Numbered from the stretch's first letter, positions 34,218 to 47,512 are shown. The stretch: DNA of 64,000 nucleotides from Ruminococcaceae bacterium FB2012 (GCA_900104495.1 FMXS01000011.1:62001-126000); one strand, 5' to 3'. Notes: generated from the letters alone by a model not told the origin. Numbers and translations are program-made.

Positions 34218-35609
34218 ATGGGAAAGGAAAATGACGGCAGGCTGGTAAAAATACTGCCGTCGGAGCGGCAGGTGAAGTTCCAGCAGCTGGAATTTTACGC
34301 CTTCATACATTTCACCGTCAACACCTTCACGGACAGGGAGTGGGGCGACGGCACCGAGTCCCCGGAAATATTCGCTCCCGGGAAGCTGGATGCGGACGGG
34401 TGGGTGAAGGCCGTAAAGTCGGCGGGGATGAAGGGCCTTATCCTCACCTGCAAGCATCACGACGGCTTCTGCCTGTGGGATACAAAGCTCACACCGCATA
34501 ACGTGATGAACAGCCCTTACGGCAAAGACGTGGTCCGGGAGGTCTCCGAGGCCTGCAAAAGGGGCGGCATAGCCTTCGGCGTCTATCTCTCCCCCTGGGA
34601 CAGGAACTGCCCCCTTTACGGCAGAGGGAAAGAATACGATGACTTCTTCGTGGGCCAGCTCACCGAGCTTCTGACGGGCTACGGCACGGTGTTCTCGGTG
34701 TGGTTCGACGGCGCCTGCGGAGAAGGTCCCAACGGCAAAAAACAGTATTACGACTGGGAGCGGTACTATTCCGTCATCAGAAAATTACAGCCCGAAGCCT
34801 GCATTTCCGTCTGCGGACCCGATGTCCGCTGGTGCGGCAACGAGGCGGGGCATACCCGCCGTGCGGAGTGGAGCGTGGTGCCACTGCGGGCGCGGGACAG
34901 CGAGATCATCGCGGAGAAGAGCCAGCACGAGGACACCGACGAGTTCCGCCGCCGTGTGGATGCCCGGGACGAGGATCTCGGCAGCAGAGAAGCCCTCGAA
35001 AACGAACCGGAGCTGATATGGTATCCCGCCGAGGTGAACACTTCCATACGGCCGGGCTGGTTCTGGCACGAGAGCGAGAACGGCAGTGTGCGCTCCCTTG
35101 AAGAGCTGGCGGATATCTACATCCGCTCCGTGGGAGGCAACAGTACTTTTCTGCTGAACATCCCGCCCACGAAGGAGGGCCTGTTCCACGAAAACGACGT
35201 CCGGCGCCTTGCGGAGCTGGGAGAGTTCCTGCAAAACGCCTTCGCGGAAAACCTCGTCCCCGGGGCAAAGCTCTCCGACGGCGCGGAGAACGCCGTCACC
35301 GACAGCTATGACACATATTTTATGCCCGATCCTCCCGAAGCGGAGATCGTCATCACCTTCCCCGAAAGGGAGAAGTTGGGGTATCTTGTCATCAAGGAGA
35401 ACATTCTGATGAGCCAGCGCATCGAGAGCTTTGCGGTGGACATCGCCGGAGAGGGCGGCTTCCGGGAGATATACCGCGGGACCACCGTGGGCTATAAGCG
35501 CATCGTGCCGCTGAAGGGCGCGGAGACCGACAGCCTCCGCATTCGGATAACGGACTCCCGCTGCTGCCCGGCGGTTTCCTTCGTCGGAGTTTACAGGGCA
35601 GTTCAGTAA
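34218..35609 (+). CDS. Alpha-L-fucosidase, GH29, probably intracellular
   Basis: 463 residues from the ATG at 34218, which AAGGAGG precedes; an upstream in-frame codon at 34173 lies inside the promoter. The GH29 barrel shows FIHFTVNTFTDREWGDG, CKHHDGFCLWDTK and the nucleophile D164 in VFSVWFDGACG. The C-terminal 120 residues form a beta domain typical of the family. There is no signal peptide, so it should act on imported fucosylated oligosaccharides (xyloglucan or host-glycan fragments). It is flanked by its own promoter and terminator. Confidence 0.9.
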   Translation: MGKENDGRLVKILPSERQVKFQQLEFYAFIHFTVNTFTDREWGDGTESPEIFAPGKLDADGWVKAVKSAGMKGLILTCKHHDGFCLWDTKLTPHNVMNSPYGKDVVREVSEACKRGGIAFGVYLSPWDRNCPLYGRGKEYDDFFVGQLTELLTGYGTVFSVWFDGACGEGPNGKKQYYDWERYYSVIRKLQPEACISVCGPDVRWCGNEAGHTRRAEWSVVPLRARDSEIIAEKSQHEDTDEFRRRVDARDEDLGSREALENEPELIWYPAEVNTSIRPGWFWHESENGSVRSLEELADIYIRSVGGNSTFLLNIPPTKEGLFHENDVRRLAELGEFLQNAFAENLVPGAKLSDGAENAVTDSYDTYFMPDPPEAEIVITFPEREKLGYLVIKENILMSQRIESFAVDIAGEGGFREIYRGTTVGYKRIVPLKGAETDSLRIRITDSRCCPAVSFVGVYRAVQ

Positions 35610-35614
35610 AGATC

Positions 35615-35647
35615 AGCAGGAAGACGCTTCGTCTTCCTGCTTTTTTT
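35615..35647 (+). terminator. Terminator after the GH29 gene
   Basis: Perfect 12-bp stem AGCAGGAAGACG / CGTCTTCCTGCT followed by TTTTTTT. Confidence 0.93.
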
Positions 35648-35803
35648 GTCCGGAGCGAAGGGCCTTCGGCAGAGGAAACAGACCGTCAGTTCATCAAAAA
35701 TTTACTCCTATGTCACAGAAAATCAATTGTAGAACTTTTCGGCTGTAAAGGCTTTTTACTTTGTGCAAACCTACAAAATGCGCCCGGGAGCCTGCTTTTA
35801 TCC

Positions 35804-35832
35804 TTGACTTTTGCTTTTTGCTGCTGTATAAT
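35804..35832 (+). promoter_or_regulatory. rpoBC promoter
   Basis: TTGACT (35804-35809) and TATAAT (35827-35832), 17 bp apart, about 185 bases before rpoB. Confidence 0.85.
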
Positions 35833-36016
35833 AGTAAAATGTATCATAATGGATTTATCCGCCCTTTTTGACACTTTTGAAGGCTCCGCAGAGGGGTTTT
35901 TATAAAGGAAAAAAGACGGAATATCCTTAACGGTCTGTTAAATTTTCCGCGGTCATCCCTCCCGGGCAGAGAGGATATCTGCGGAAGCTCAAACGATAAA
36001 AGGAGTGATCAAGCCT
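35833..36016 (+). promoter_or_regulatory. Structured 5' leader of rpoB
   Basis: About 180 untranslated bases. A two-part hairpin lies at about 35949-35990 (TCCGCGG with CTGCGGA, and ATCC with GGAT around a CCCGGG-containing loop). A weak CTCC / GGGG stem followed by TTTTTAT at about 35884-35904 could be an attenuator. No known riboswitch was recognised. The stretch 35648-35803 holds nothing I can identify. Confidence 0.45.
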
Positions 36017-39000
36017 ATGGTGAATGTCAAGGAAGTGAAGCTTGGCAAAAATACCCGAAAGAGTTTTGCAAAGATCAATGAGATCTTGGAAATGCCTAAC
36101 TTGATCGAGGTGCAGAAGAATTCCTACCAGTGGTTTCTCGATGAGGGACTCAAGGAGGTCTTCAGGGACGTAGCCGCTATCACGGATTACAACGGGAACC
36201 TGGAGCTGAGTTTCGTCGATTACCGTTTCGACGATACCCCCAAGTATACCGTTGCGGAGTGCAAGGAGCGCGACACGACCTATTCGACTCCGCTGAGAGT
36301 CACCGCGAGACTCAACAATAAGGAAACAGGCGTCATCAAGGAATCCGAAGTCTATATGGGCGATTTCCCGCTCATGACCGACAGCGGTACCTTCGTCATC
36401 AACGGTGCGGAGCGTGTTATCGTTTCACAGCTCGTCCGTTCCCCCGGCGTTTACTATGCCTCCGAGAAGGACAAGAACGGCAGGGACCTTTTCAGGACCA
36501 CCGTTATCCCCAACAGAGGCGCATGGCTCGAGTATGAAATGGACTCCAACGATGTGGTATATGTCCGCATCGACAAGAACAGAAAGATCCCGCTGACTAC
36601 CTTTATAAGAGCGATCGGCTTCGGCACCAACGAAGAGATCGAAAAGCTCTTCGGCGTGGACGACAGGATCAATCAGACTATACTGATAAAGGACAACACC
36701 GCCAATCATGAGGAGGCGCTGCTGGAGACCTACCGCAAGCTCCGTCCCGGCGAGCCTGCTACCGTGGATTCCGCGACCACTCTGCTCAACAACCTCTTCT
36801 TTGACGCGAAGAGATACGATCTGGCAAGATTCGGAAGATATAAATACAACAAGAAGCTGGGCGTAGCTTCGAGACTTTCGGGCCACCTGCTTTCAAGACC
36901 CATAGCCGATCCCATGACCGGCGAGGTGCTGGCCGAGGCCGGAGAGACCATCTCCTACAGAAGAGCCGTGGAGATCGAGCAGGCAGGCGTCTGCGAGGCG
37001 TTTGTAAAGGTGGAGGTCAAGGAGCTGATCGTTGACCCCGCAACAGGCGAGCTTTCCACTAAGGTCGAGGAGAAGGAAGTCAAGATCATCGGCAACAATA
37101 TGGTGGACATCTCCGGATATATCGACTTTGATGTCACCGACCTGGGCGTGAACGAAAAGGTCAGCTTCCCCGTGCTCAGGCAGATCCTCGAAGAGTCCGC
37201 GAACAAGGATGAGCTCAGAGAGAATATCGCCGCAAGAGTTGACGATCTGGTGCCCAAGCACATCATTCTTGACGATATAGTCGCTTCTATTTCTTATTTC
37301 CTCAATCTGTGCGAGGGCGTCGGTGACGTTGACGACATCGACCACCTGGGCAACAGACGTATCCGTTCGGTGGGCGAGCTGCTCCAGAACCAGTTCCGCA
37401 TCGGCTTCACCAGAATGGAAAGAGTAGTCCGCGAAAGGATGAATACCCAGTCGCAGGATATGGAGGTAGTCACTCCCTCCACGCTGATAAATATAAGACC
37501 CATCACCGCAGCCATCAAGGAGTTCTTCGGTTCCTCGCCGCTTTCGCAGTTCATGGACCAGAACAACCCGCTGGCAGAGCTCACTCACAAGAGACGTCTT
37601 TCGGCCCTGGGCCCCGGCGGTCTGTCAAGAGACCGCGCGAGCTTCGAGGTGCGTGACGTTCACTATTCACACTACGGCAGAATGTGCCCTATCGAGACTC
37701 CCGAAGGTCCTAACATCGGACTTATCTCCTACCTCGCTTCCTTCGCAAGGATCAACGAGTACGGCTTCATCGAGGCCCCTTACAGAAAGGTGGATAAGGA
37801 GACCGGCGTCGTTACCGACGAGGTAGTTTATATGACCGCCGACGTGGAGGATAACTTCATGGTGGCGCAGGCCAATGAGCCCCTTACCGAGGACCATAAG
37901 TTCGCAAGAGCAAAGGTCAACGGCAGATACAGAGATCAGATCCTGGAGATCGAGCGCGATAAGATCGACTTCATGGACGTTTCACCTAAAATGGTCGTGT
38001 CCGTCGCTACCGCCTGCATCCCCTTCCTGGAGAACGACGACGCGAACCGTGCCCTCATGGGCTCCAACATGCAGAGGCAGGCTGTGCCGCTGCTCAAGAC
38101 CGAATCGCCTATCGTCGGAACAGGTATGGAATACAAGGCCTGCGTTGACTCCGGCGTTGCCGTCGTTGCTAAGGAGGACGGCGTCGTTGAGAGCGTTGAC
38201 GCCGATAAGATCGTGGTCCGTGAGGCCAACGGCGAGCTGAGAACTTACGTTATGACCAAGTTCAAGCGCTCCAATGCCGGTACCTGCACGAATCAGAGAC
38301 CTATCGTCGATAAGGGCGAGACTATTAAAAAGGGCCAGGTAATAGGCGACGGCCCCGCCACTTCCAACGGCGAGCTTTCGCTGGGTAAGAACGCCCTCAT
38401 CGGCTTCATGACCTGGGAAGGCTATAACTACGAGGACGCCGTTCTTCTCAACGAGAACCTCGTAAGACAGGATAAGTATACCTCGATCCATATCGAGGAG
38501 TATGAGATAGAGTGCAGAGATACCAAGCTGGGACCCGAGGAGATCACCAGGGATATCCCCAACGTGGGTGAGGACGCACTCAAGGATCTGGACGAGAACG
38601 GCATCATCCGCATCGGTGCAGAGGTAAGATCGGGAGATATCCTGGTCGGCAAGGTAACGCCCAAGGGCGAGACCGAGCTCACCGCCGAGGAGAGACTGCT
38701 CCGCGCGATCTTCGGTGAGAAGGCAAGAGAAGTAAGGGATAACTCCCTGAAGGTGCCTCACGGCGAATCGGGCATCATCATCGATGTCAAGAAGTTCACA
38801 AGAGAAAACTGCGACGAGATGTCTCCCGGAGTGAATATGCTGGTAAGATGCTATATCGCTCAGAAGAGAAAGATCTCCGTCGGAGATAAGATGGCCGGAC
38901 GTCACGGAAACAAGGGTGTTGTTTCACGCATCCTGCCCCAGGAGGATATGCCCTTCCTCGAGGACGGCACGCCCCTCGATATTGTGCTGAACCCTCTGGG

Positions 39001-39868
39001 CGTTCCTTCTCGTATGAATATCGGTCAGGTGCTGGAAGTTCACCTGGGCATGGCCTGCAAGGCTCTGGGCTGGAAGATCATGACCCCCGTATTCGACGGT
39101 GCCCACGAGGCCGATATCAGAGAGTGCTTCCGTGAGGCTCAGAAGCTCCACGAGGAGCATAAGGATGACGAATTCACACTGCATACGATGGATGAGGTCA
39201 TCAACCCCCACGCCCTCGAAATGCACGAGGACGGCAAGTTCACCGTCTATGACGGAAGAACAGGCGAAAAGTTCGATAATAAGGTAACGGTCGGCTATAT
39301 GTATTACCTCAAGCTGCACCACCTCGTTGACGATAAGATCCACGCACGTTCGGTAGGTCCTTACTCGCTGGTAACTCAGCAGCCTCTCGGCGGTAAGGCA
39401 CAGTTCGGCGGACAGCGTTTCGGTGAGATGGAAGTCTGGGCCCTTGAGGCCTACGGCGCAGCCTATACGCTGCAGGAGATCCTGACAGTCAAGTCGGACG
39501 ATACCGTGGGACGTGTAAAGACCTACGAGGCTATCGTAAAGGGTCAGAACGTTCCGACTCCCGGCATACCCGAAGCCTTCAGAGTTCTGGTCAAGGAGCT
39601 GCAGAGCCTGGGTCTCGATATCAATGTTATCGATACCGACGGCAATACCATCGACCTCAAGCAGTCCTTCGACGACGATGACGATTTCGTTCCGAAGTCC
39701 GCCCTTGCAGCGGATGACGATATGAGCTTCGGCGTGGACGACGGCGATTTCAGCGACGGCTTTATGGCCGAGGACGAGGACGGCGTTTCCGAACTTGACG
39801 ACGATTATATCAGAGATATGAACGGCGAGGCGCTATCCGATATCGACGACGACCCCGAGGATTATTGA
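36017..39868 (+). CDS. rpoB: DNA-directed RNA polymerase subunit beta
   Basis: 1283 residues from the ATG at 36017; an in-frame GTG 12 bases upstream overlaps the SD (AAGGAG) and is unlikely. It has the beta-subunit landmarks: the rifampicin region (SSPLSQFMDQNNPLAELTHK; RRLSALGPGGLSRDRAS), GRMCPIETPEGPNIGLI, GYNYEDAVLLNE, and KMAGRHGNKGVVSRI. The last 65 residues are an unusually acidic tail (runs of D and E). It has its own promoter and is not preceded by rplJ-rplL. rpoC follows after 61 bases, with a small hairpin GGAGACC / GGTCTCC in the gap. Confidence 0.98.
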   Translation: MVNVKEVKLGKNTRKSFAKINEILEMPNLIEVQKNSYQWFLDEGLKEVFRDVAAITDYNGNLELSFVDYRFDDTPKYTVAECKERDTTYSTPLRVTARLNNKETGVIKESEVYMGDFPLMTDSGTFVINGAERVIVSQLVRSPGVYYASEKDKNGRDLFRTTVIPNRGAWLEYEMDSNDVVYVRIDKNRKIPLTTFIRAIGFGTNEEIEKLFGVDDRINQTILIKDNTANHEEALLETYRKLRPGEPATVDSATTLLNNLFFDAKRYDLARFGRYKYNKKLGVASRLSGHLLSRPIADPMTGEVLAEAGETISYRRAVEIEQAGVCEAFVKVEVKELIVDPATGELSTKVEEKEVKIIGNNMVDISGYIDFDVTDLGVNEKVSFPVLRQILEESANKDELRENIAARVDDLVPKHIILDDIVASISYFLNLCEGVGDVDDIDHLGNRRIRSVGELLQNQFRIGFTRMERVVRERMNTQSQDMEVVTPSTLINIRPITAAIKEFFGSSPLSQFMDQNNPLAELTHKRRLSALGPGGLSRDRASFEVRDVHYSHYGRMCPIETPEGPNIGLISYLASFARINEYGFIEAPYRKVDKETGVVTDEVVYMTADVEDNFMVAQANEPLTEDHKFARAKVNGRYRDQILEIERDKIDFMDVSPKMVVSVATACIPFLENDDANRALMGSNMQRQAVPLLKTESPIVGTGMEYKACVDSGVAVVAKEDGVVESVDADKIVVREANGELRTYVMTKFKRSNAGTCTNQRPIVDKGETIKKGQVIGDGPATSNGELSLGKNALIGFMTWEGYNYEDAVLLNENLVRQDKYTSIHIEEYEIECRDTKLGPEEITRDIPNVGEDALKDLDENGIIRIGAEVRSGDILVGKVTPKGETELTAEERLLRAIFGEKAREVRDNSLKVPHGESGIIIDVKKFTRENCDEMSPGVNMLVRCYIAQKRKISVGDKMAGRHGNKGVVSRILPQEDMPFLEDGTPLDIVLNPLGVPSRMNIGQVLEVHLGMACKALGWKIMTPVFDGAHEADIRECFREAQKLHEEHKDDEFTLHTMDEVINPHALEMHEDGKFTVYDGRTGEKFDNKVTVGYMYYLKLHHLVDDKIHARSVGPYSLVTQQPLGGKAQFGGQRFGEMEVWALEAYGAAYTLQEILTVKSDDTVGRVKTYEAIVKGQNVPTPGIPEAFRVLVKELQSLGLDINVIDTDGNTIDLKQSFDDDDDFVPKSALAADDDMSFGVDDGDFSDGFMAEDEDGVSELDDDYIRDMNGEALSDIDDDPEDY

Positions 39869-39929
39869 TATTCGCTAAACAACACGGGAGACCGCCGGTC
39901 TCCCCGATAACAGAAAGAGGGTACTGTTA

Positions 39930-43502
<3,573 letters not shown>

Positions 43503-43529
43503 CAGGCGGGCAGGAAAAATAAAAATAAA

Positions 43530-43557
43530 GACACCTCTTAGGAGGTGTCTTTTTTTC
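43530..43557. terminator. Bidirectional terminator after rpoC
   Basis: Stem GACACCTC-TTAG-GAGGTGTC followed by TTTTTTT on the plus strand and a T-rich stretch on the minus strand. It serves rpoC and the converging diguanylate cyclase gene. Confidence 0.92.
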
Positions 43558-43568
43558 GGTATAGCTTT

Positions 43569-45461
43569 TTATCGCCGGATGTACCGCGAGGGTTTCTTTT
43601 TCTTCTGCTCGTACATCAGCTCGTCGGCTCTGGTTATCAGTCCGAACATGGTGTCGCTGTCGGAGATCTTTTCGCAGATCGTTCCGATGCTGGCGGAGAT
43701 CTCGTAAGGCTTGCCGAGGAGCTTGTTTATCTGCGCTAAGCGCATACGGAAGGTCTCGTTCAGCTCCTGGGCGTCCTTTTCAGTGCCGCCGGGCCCGAGA
43801 ATGATGAACTCATCTCCGCCGAAGCGGGCGCAGATCCAGCCGTCGCGGCAGCAGTCCACGATTATTGAGGACAGCCGCTGAAGCGCCAGGTCGCCTTCGT
43901 TGTGACCGAAATCGTCGTTGATGTGTTTCAGTCCGTCCATGTCGATGAAGGAGATCAGAATGCTCATATCCTGGCGGCGGCACTCACGGTATTTGGCATC
44001 CGCCGCCCGAATGAAGCCGTTGCGGTTGTAGATCCCGCAGAGCGGGTCTATGACGTAGAGCCTGTCAAGCTCCTTGATAGCCGAATTCAAACTTATCAGC
44101 TTGCGGACGTTCTCCAGCGAGTTGGAAATAATCATCAGCACCGAATGGCAGAGCATACTTTTGGTGGGGAAGCTGCCGTTGGTAGCCACAAAGTACCCGA
44201 GGCAGCGCTCTCTGAAATGGAGCGGCAGGAAATAGCTGATGCTGCCGGGCTCGTCGTGGGGAATGGGGTTCATCTGCGTGGTATCGAAGCTGCCGAAATA
44301 GCGCACCGCGCCCTTGTCCCAGATCAGCGGAGCGTTCATTTTCGGAGCGTAGCCGGAGGTCATCATTCCGCTGCTCCCCCAAGGGCTGTCCCAGCCGTCG
44401 CAGAGGCAGAGGCAGCAGCGCTCGCAGTTCATATCTCCCAGGAAGCCGGAGATAATGCTCATGCTTTCGGTCTCGGTCTCGGCCTCGGCCAGTTCGGAAT
44501 TGAGGCGGTTCAGCAAATTGATATCCTCGCGGCAGCTGTCGATGATCTGATATGTGCTTTTCTTATATGCAGGGATATCGGTATCCTCAACGCTCTGACA
44601 GCCGCAGCTCTCGGCAAGGACCGGTCTGGAATCCAGCTTCCGGACCTTGTCGCACTCTTCGCCGTTTATCAGCCTCAGCACCGTTTCGCAGGCCATCCAG
44701 CCCGCTTGATTCAGCGGTCTTTCCACCGTTGTAAGGGAGGGATAGTGATGTCTTGCGTTGTATGTGTCGTCAAATCCCGTAACGATCATATCCTCCGGGA
44801 TCTTTATTCCGTGTCTTGTAAACTCTCTGATCGCAGTCAGCGCCATAGCATCGTTGGCGCAGATCAGCGCGTCGGGCAGAGTGCGGCGGCTCCTGACGAT
44901 CTGCTCCGCCATATGACGTCCGTCTATGGAGCGGAAGCTGCCGTAGTGGATGCTGTCCTCGGAGAGAGGGATGTCGTTTTCGAGGCAGACCCGTCTGAAA
45001 GCTGCCAGACGCGCCTGAGCCTCGGGGTTGGAGGCCGGTCCCGAAATGAATTCCAGCCGCTTTGCCCCGTGGACCTTGATAACGTGCCGCACCAGCTCTT
45101 CCATAGCAGTGGTATTGTCGATGGTGATGTTATAGAACTCGGGATAGTCCTCGCAGTCGAACACCACCGTAGGCAGTCCGGAGTCTTTTATGCGGTCCAC
45201 TATCTTCTGCTTCTGGATAGAGTCAGAGATAGTGTTTATCATCAGCAGGACGCCGTCGAAGAGGTCGAAATTTATAAGGTTATAGATATTGTATTCGCCG
45301 ATATCGTATCCCTTGCCGGTGATAACTCCCCCGAAGGCGGCGAAGCAGGACACGCTTGCTCCGCGTTCCTTGGCGCAGGCAATTATGCCGTCGATAACGC
45401 CGTTCTGATATTCTTCGTCAATGCCGGCGACGATTAGAGCGAGTTCTTTCATTTTACTCAT
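43569..45461 (-). CDS. Soluble diguanylate cyclase with LacI-type sugar-receptor domain
   Basis: 630 residues, no signal peptide and no helix-turn-helix. Residues about 5-290 resemble the LacI/GalR effector domain (ALICANDAMALTAIREFTRH; MIVTGFDDTYNARHHYPSLT). A short coiled coil (about 300-335) and a GAF-like middle part (about 340-450) follow, then a GGDEF domain with the intact motif RFGGDEF (GGDEF at 548-552). The product-inhibition site RxxD is replaced by RDGW, so feedback may be absent. It should make cyclic di-GMP in answer to a small cytoplasmic ligand, perhaps a sugar; the ligand is unknown. It has its own promoter. Confidence 0.85.
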   Translation of the reverse strand: MSKMKELALIVAGIDEEYQNGVIDGIIACAKERGASVSCFAAFGGVITGKGYDIGEYNIYNLINFDLFDGVLLMINTISDSIQKQKIVDRIKDSGLPTVVFDCEDYPEFYNITIDNTTAMEELVRHVIKVHGAKRLEFISGPASNPEAQARLAAFRRVCLENDIPLSEDSIHYGSFRSIDGRHMAEQIVRSRRTLPDALICANDAMALTAIREFTRHGIKIPEDMIVTGFDDTYNARHHYPSLTTVERPLNQAGWMACETVLRLINGEECDKVRKLDSRPVLAESCGCQSVEDTDIPAYKKSTYQIIDSCREDINLLNRLNSELAEAETETESMSIISGFLGDMNCERCCLCLCDGWDSPWGSSGMMTSGYAPKMNAPLIWDKGAVRYFGSFDTTQMNPIPHDEPGSISYFLPLHFRERCLGYFVATNGSFPTKSMLCHSVLMIISNSLENVRKLISLNSAIKELDRLYVIDPLCGIYNRNGFIRAADAKYRECRRQDMSILISFIDMDGLKHINDDFGHNEGDLALQRLSSIIVDCCRDGWICARFGGDEFIILGPGGTEKDAQELNETFRMRLAQINKLLGKPYEISASIGTICEKISDSDTMFGLITRADELMYEQKKKKPSRYIRR

Positions 45462-45520
45462 GTCGGTATTTGCCTGCCTTTCGGAAAGATACGTTACCGC
45501 TCCCGGCGGTACATATTATT

Positions 45521-45549
45521 ATTATATCATATTGTTTTTAAATTTTCAA
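45521..45549 (-). promoter_or_regulatory. Promoter of the diguanylate cyclase gene
   Basis: Minus-strand TTGAAA (45544-45549) and TATAAT (45521-45526), 17 bp apart, about 60 bases before the ATG. Confidence 0.8.
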
Positions 45550-45559
45550 TAGGTTTTTA

Positions 45560-46204
45560 AACAAATGTGAAGATATTAGCTTGCAAAATGTAAGGTTTTT
45601 TTTCGGTCCGGCAGAATACGGAGAGCGGCGGTGTTTGATATTCGTCCGAAAATGCATATTCTCCCCCGGCAGGGGGAGAGATATGTGTTTTCGGGATTTT
45701 TTGCTGGTTCAAAAGGAGCGAAGTCGGGGCTCGGCCGAGTGCATCACCCGAAGGAGCGAAAGCCGGACCCTCACTTTGCCCGTTACGGGACGGAAAGACG
45801 CTCCCAAATTCACGCAAGCGTGAATCCGCTCCCTCGCTGTTTCCTGCGAGTGCAGGAGACTACTTTTTCCGGCGCTGCGTATGGTTTGTCCACGAAAAAA
45901 AGAGTAAGGAAGCTGCTTCGTTTCCCTACTCTTTTTTTGTGCAGCGCCGGGGTCGTCGCTGACGCGCCGAGTGGGACTCTGTCCCGATTTTCCCGAGCTT
46001 GACGAGGGAAAATTGTCCCTGCTGGGGCTCTGCCCCGATTTTTCCGAGCTTGCGAGGAAAAATTGTCCCCGCCAGGGCTACCGCGCCCTGGACCGCGGAA
46101 CTCGCTTCGCGTTTGGATTTTCCACTTTGTGCGGCCCCGCCGCATCACTATCTTTTTTCCTTCACTTCGTCGCTTGCGGCGGAATTGCGCTGCCCGCGCT
46201 CGGG
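45560..46204. repeat. Hairpin-rich non-coding stretch
   Basis: About 640 bases without a credible gene. A nested palindrome at about 45868-45951 has outer arms CCGGCGCTGC / GCAGCGCCGG and an inner AAAAAAAGAGTA / TACTCTTTTTTT stem that would terminate in either direction. Two tandem imperfect units of about 50 bp follow, each with a dyad: ATTTTCCC / GGGAAAAT (45987-46013) and ATTTTTCC / GGAAAAAT (46038-46063), both around CGAGCTT. The GCTTGCG- and CTTCG-rich character recalls the dispersed repeats but no long block is shared. Confidence 0.6.
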
Positions 46205-47512
46205 CTATTTGTGTCTGATTACTTCAAATCGGTGCAGCGTGATCTTCTCCGTCGGCAGTATGCCGCCTTTCGCCCGGGCTATCGCAATTTGCCTCGCCAC
46301 CGTGTCCACACCTTCAAGATCCGGCAACAGCAGCCCCCGCCGGAATCCGCAGGATACAATGACCCCGTAGCGCTTTACGTCAAGCTGCTCCGGCGAGCTT
46401 ATCTCCTCCGGCTCCGAAAGTACGTCCACGTTGATCTCCAGATCCTTCAGCTCGTCGGGTGTTATCGCCGGGAAACGCGGGTCGGAGGTCGATGCGCTTA
46501 TAGCGTTGGAGATTATCTCCTCCGCCAAATTTTTTCGGGCGGGGAGAATGGTCCCGATGCAGCCCCGAAGATCGCCCTTCTTGTGTATCGACACAAAGGC
46601 TCCCGCCCGGGTCTTCCGCATTTCCTCGGGGATGTCCTTCGGCACCGGGAGAACTTTTCCCTCGGTGACGTATTTCTCAACGGTCTTTCTCGCCAGCGCC
46701 ACATAGGGGTCCTCTGTCGGAAGGAAGGTGCAGATCCCGTAGCCCACCCCGGTGACGTCCTCGTGGGAAAGCTGCTCCGCCTTGACGCTGACGCCGTCCA
46801 GCGCCCCCGCCATGATGACAAAGGAGCGGTGACCGCATTCCGCCGCCAGGCTGCAAAAGTCCTCACCGAAATCCAGCAGTTCGGAAAATGCCCCCCGTGA
46901 GCAGACGTCCATTACCCGACGGTCGTACTCCGGCCCTTCCGGCGCGAAGCCGTAGGGACCGTACTTTTGCAGCTTGTGGGAAAGGTCCCCGCTGGCCACA
47001 TAGACCGCCCGTCGGCCCGTCTCCTCGACGGCCTTTCGTATCACCTTTCCGAGGGCGTAATGCGTTTCAAGCGGAAGTCCCGAAAGCCCGATGCGGACGA
47101 TCTTCCCGCCCTTGTATTTCTGTCGGATGAAGTACAGCGGCACCATTGTCCCGTGGTCGAGAGCGGGGTCAAGCTCGCCCTTTGTCCCCGCGGGGATGCC
47201 CTCCTGCCGTGCCAGTCTTTCGACGGCCCTTACCAGTTCGGAGTCGTACTCTTCCTCAAAGCGGACCTGCGGTGCGCCGAAGTCGGCAAAGGAGCCCTCG
47301 GCCCTTTCTCCCGGGGAGATATGGAACCAGTCCCGGTACATAACGGAATGGGGGCTGGAAATGATGATCGTTTCGGGCTGTATCTCCGCGATCATATCGG
47401 CGGCCTGCCGATAAGCGCGGACCGTGGCAGCCACCTCGCGTTCACGTCCGTGTCCCACCTCGGCCACTATCAGCGGCGGATGCGGCACCATAAATGCGGC
47501 TTCAACAGACAT
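46205..47512 (-). CDS. LigB-type dioxygenase fused to AMMECR1 domain (AmmeMemoRadiSam protein A type)
   Basis: 435 residues from the ATG at 47512, chosen because AAGGAGG sits 9 bases before it and the LigB fold begins there (AAFMVPHPPLIVAEVG); an open frame extends further up but is Arg-rich and shadow-like. The N-terminal 260 residues are a class III extradiol dioxygenase-like domain. The C-terminal 170 residues are AMMECR1 with GAFVSIHKKGDLRGCIGT. This fusion belongs to a three-part system with a Memo-like protein and a radical SAM enzyme, neither of which is here. The substrate is unknown. Confidence 0.85.
   Translation of the reverse strand: MSVEAAFMVPHPPLIVAEVGHGREREVAATVRAYRQAADMIAEIQPETIIISSPHSVMYRDWFHISPGERAEGSFADFGAPQVRFEEEYDSELVRAVERLARQEGIPAGTKGELDPALDHGTMVPLYFIRQKYKGGKIVRIGLSGLPLETHYALGKVIRKAVEETGRRAVYVASGDLSHKLQKYGPYGFAPEGPEYDRRVMDVCSRGAFSELLDFGEDFCSLAAECGHRSFVIMAGALDGVSVKAEQLSHEDVTGVGYGICTFLPTEDPYVALARKTVEKYVTEGKVLPVPKDIPEEMRKTRAGAFVSIHKKGDLRGCIGTILPARKNLAEEIISNAISASTSDPRFPAITPDELKDLEINVDVLSEPEEISSPEQLDVKRYGVIVSCGFRRGLLLPDLEGVDTVARQIAIARAKGGILPTEKITLHRFEVIRHK

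Noticed and set aside
45631..46148. Several frames of 80-123 residues in the hairpin-rich region
   Set aside because: Composition follows the palindromes, there is no SD, and the frames run on both strands with mirrored sequence.
45971..46900. A 309-residue plus-strand frame running into the LigB-AMMECR1 gene
   Set aside because: Most of it is antisense to a well-recognised gene.
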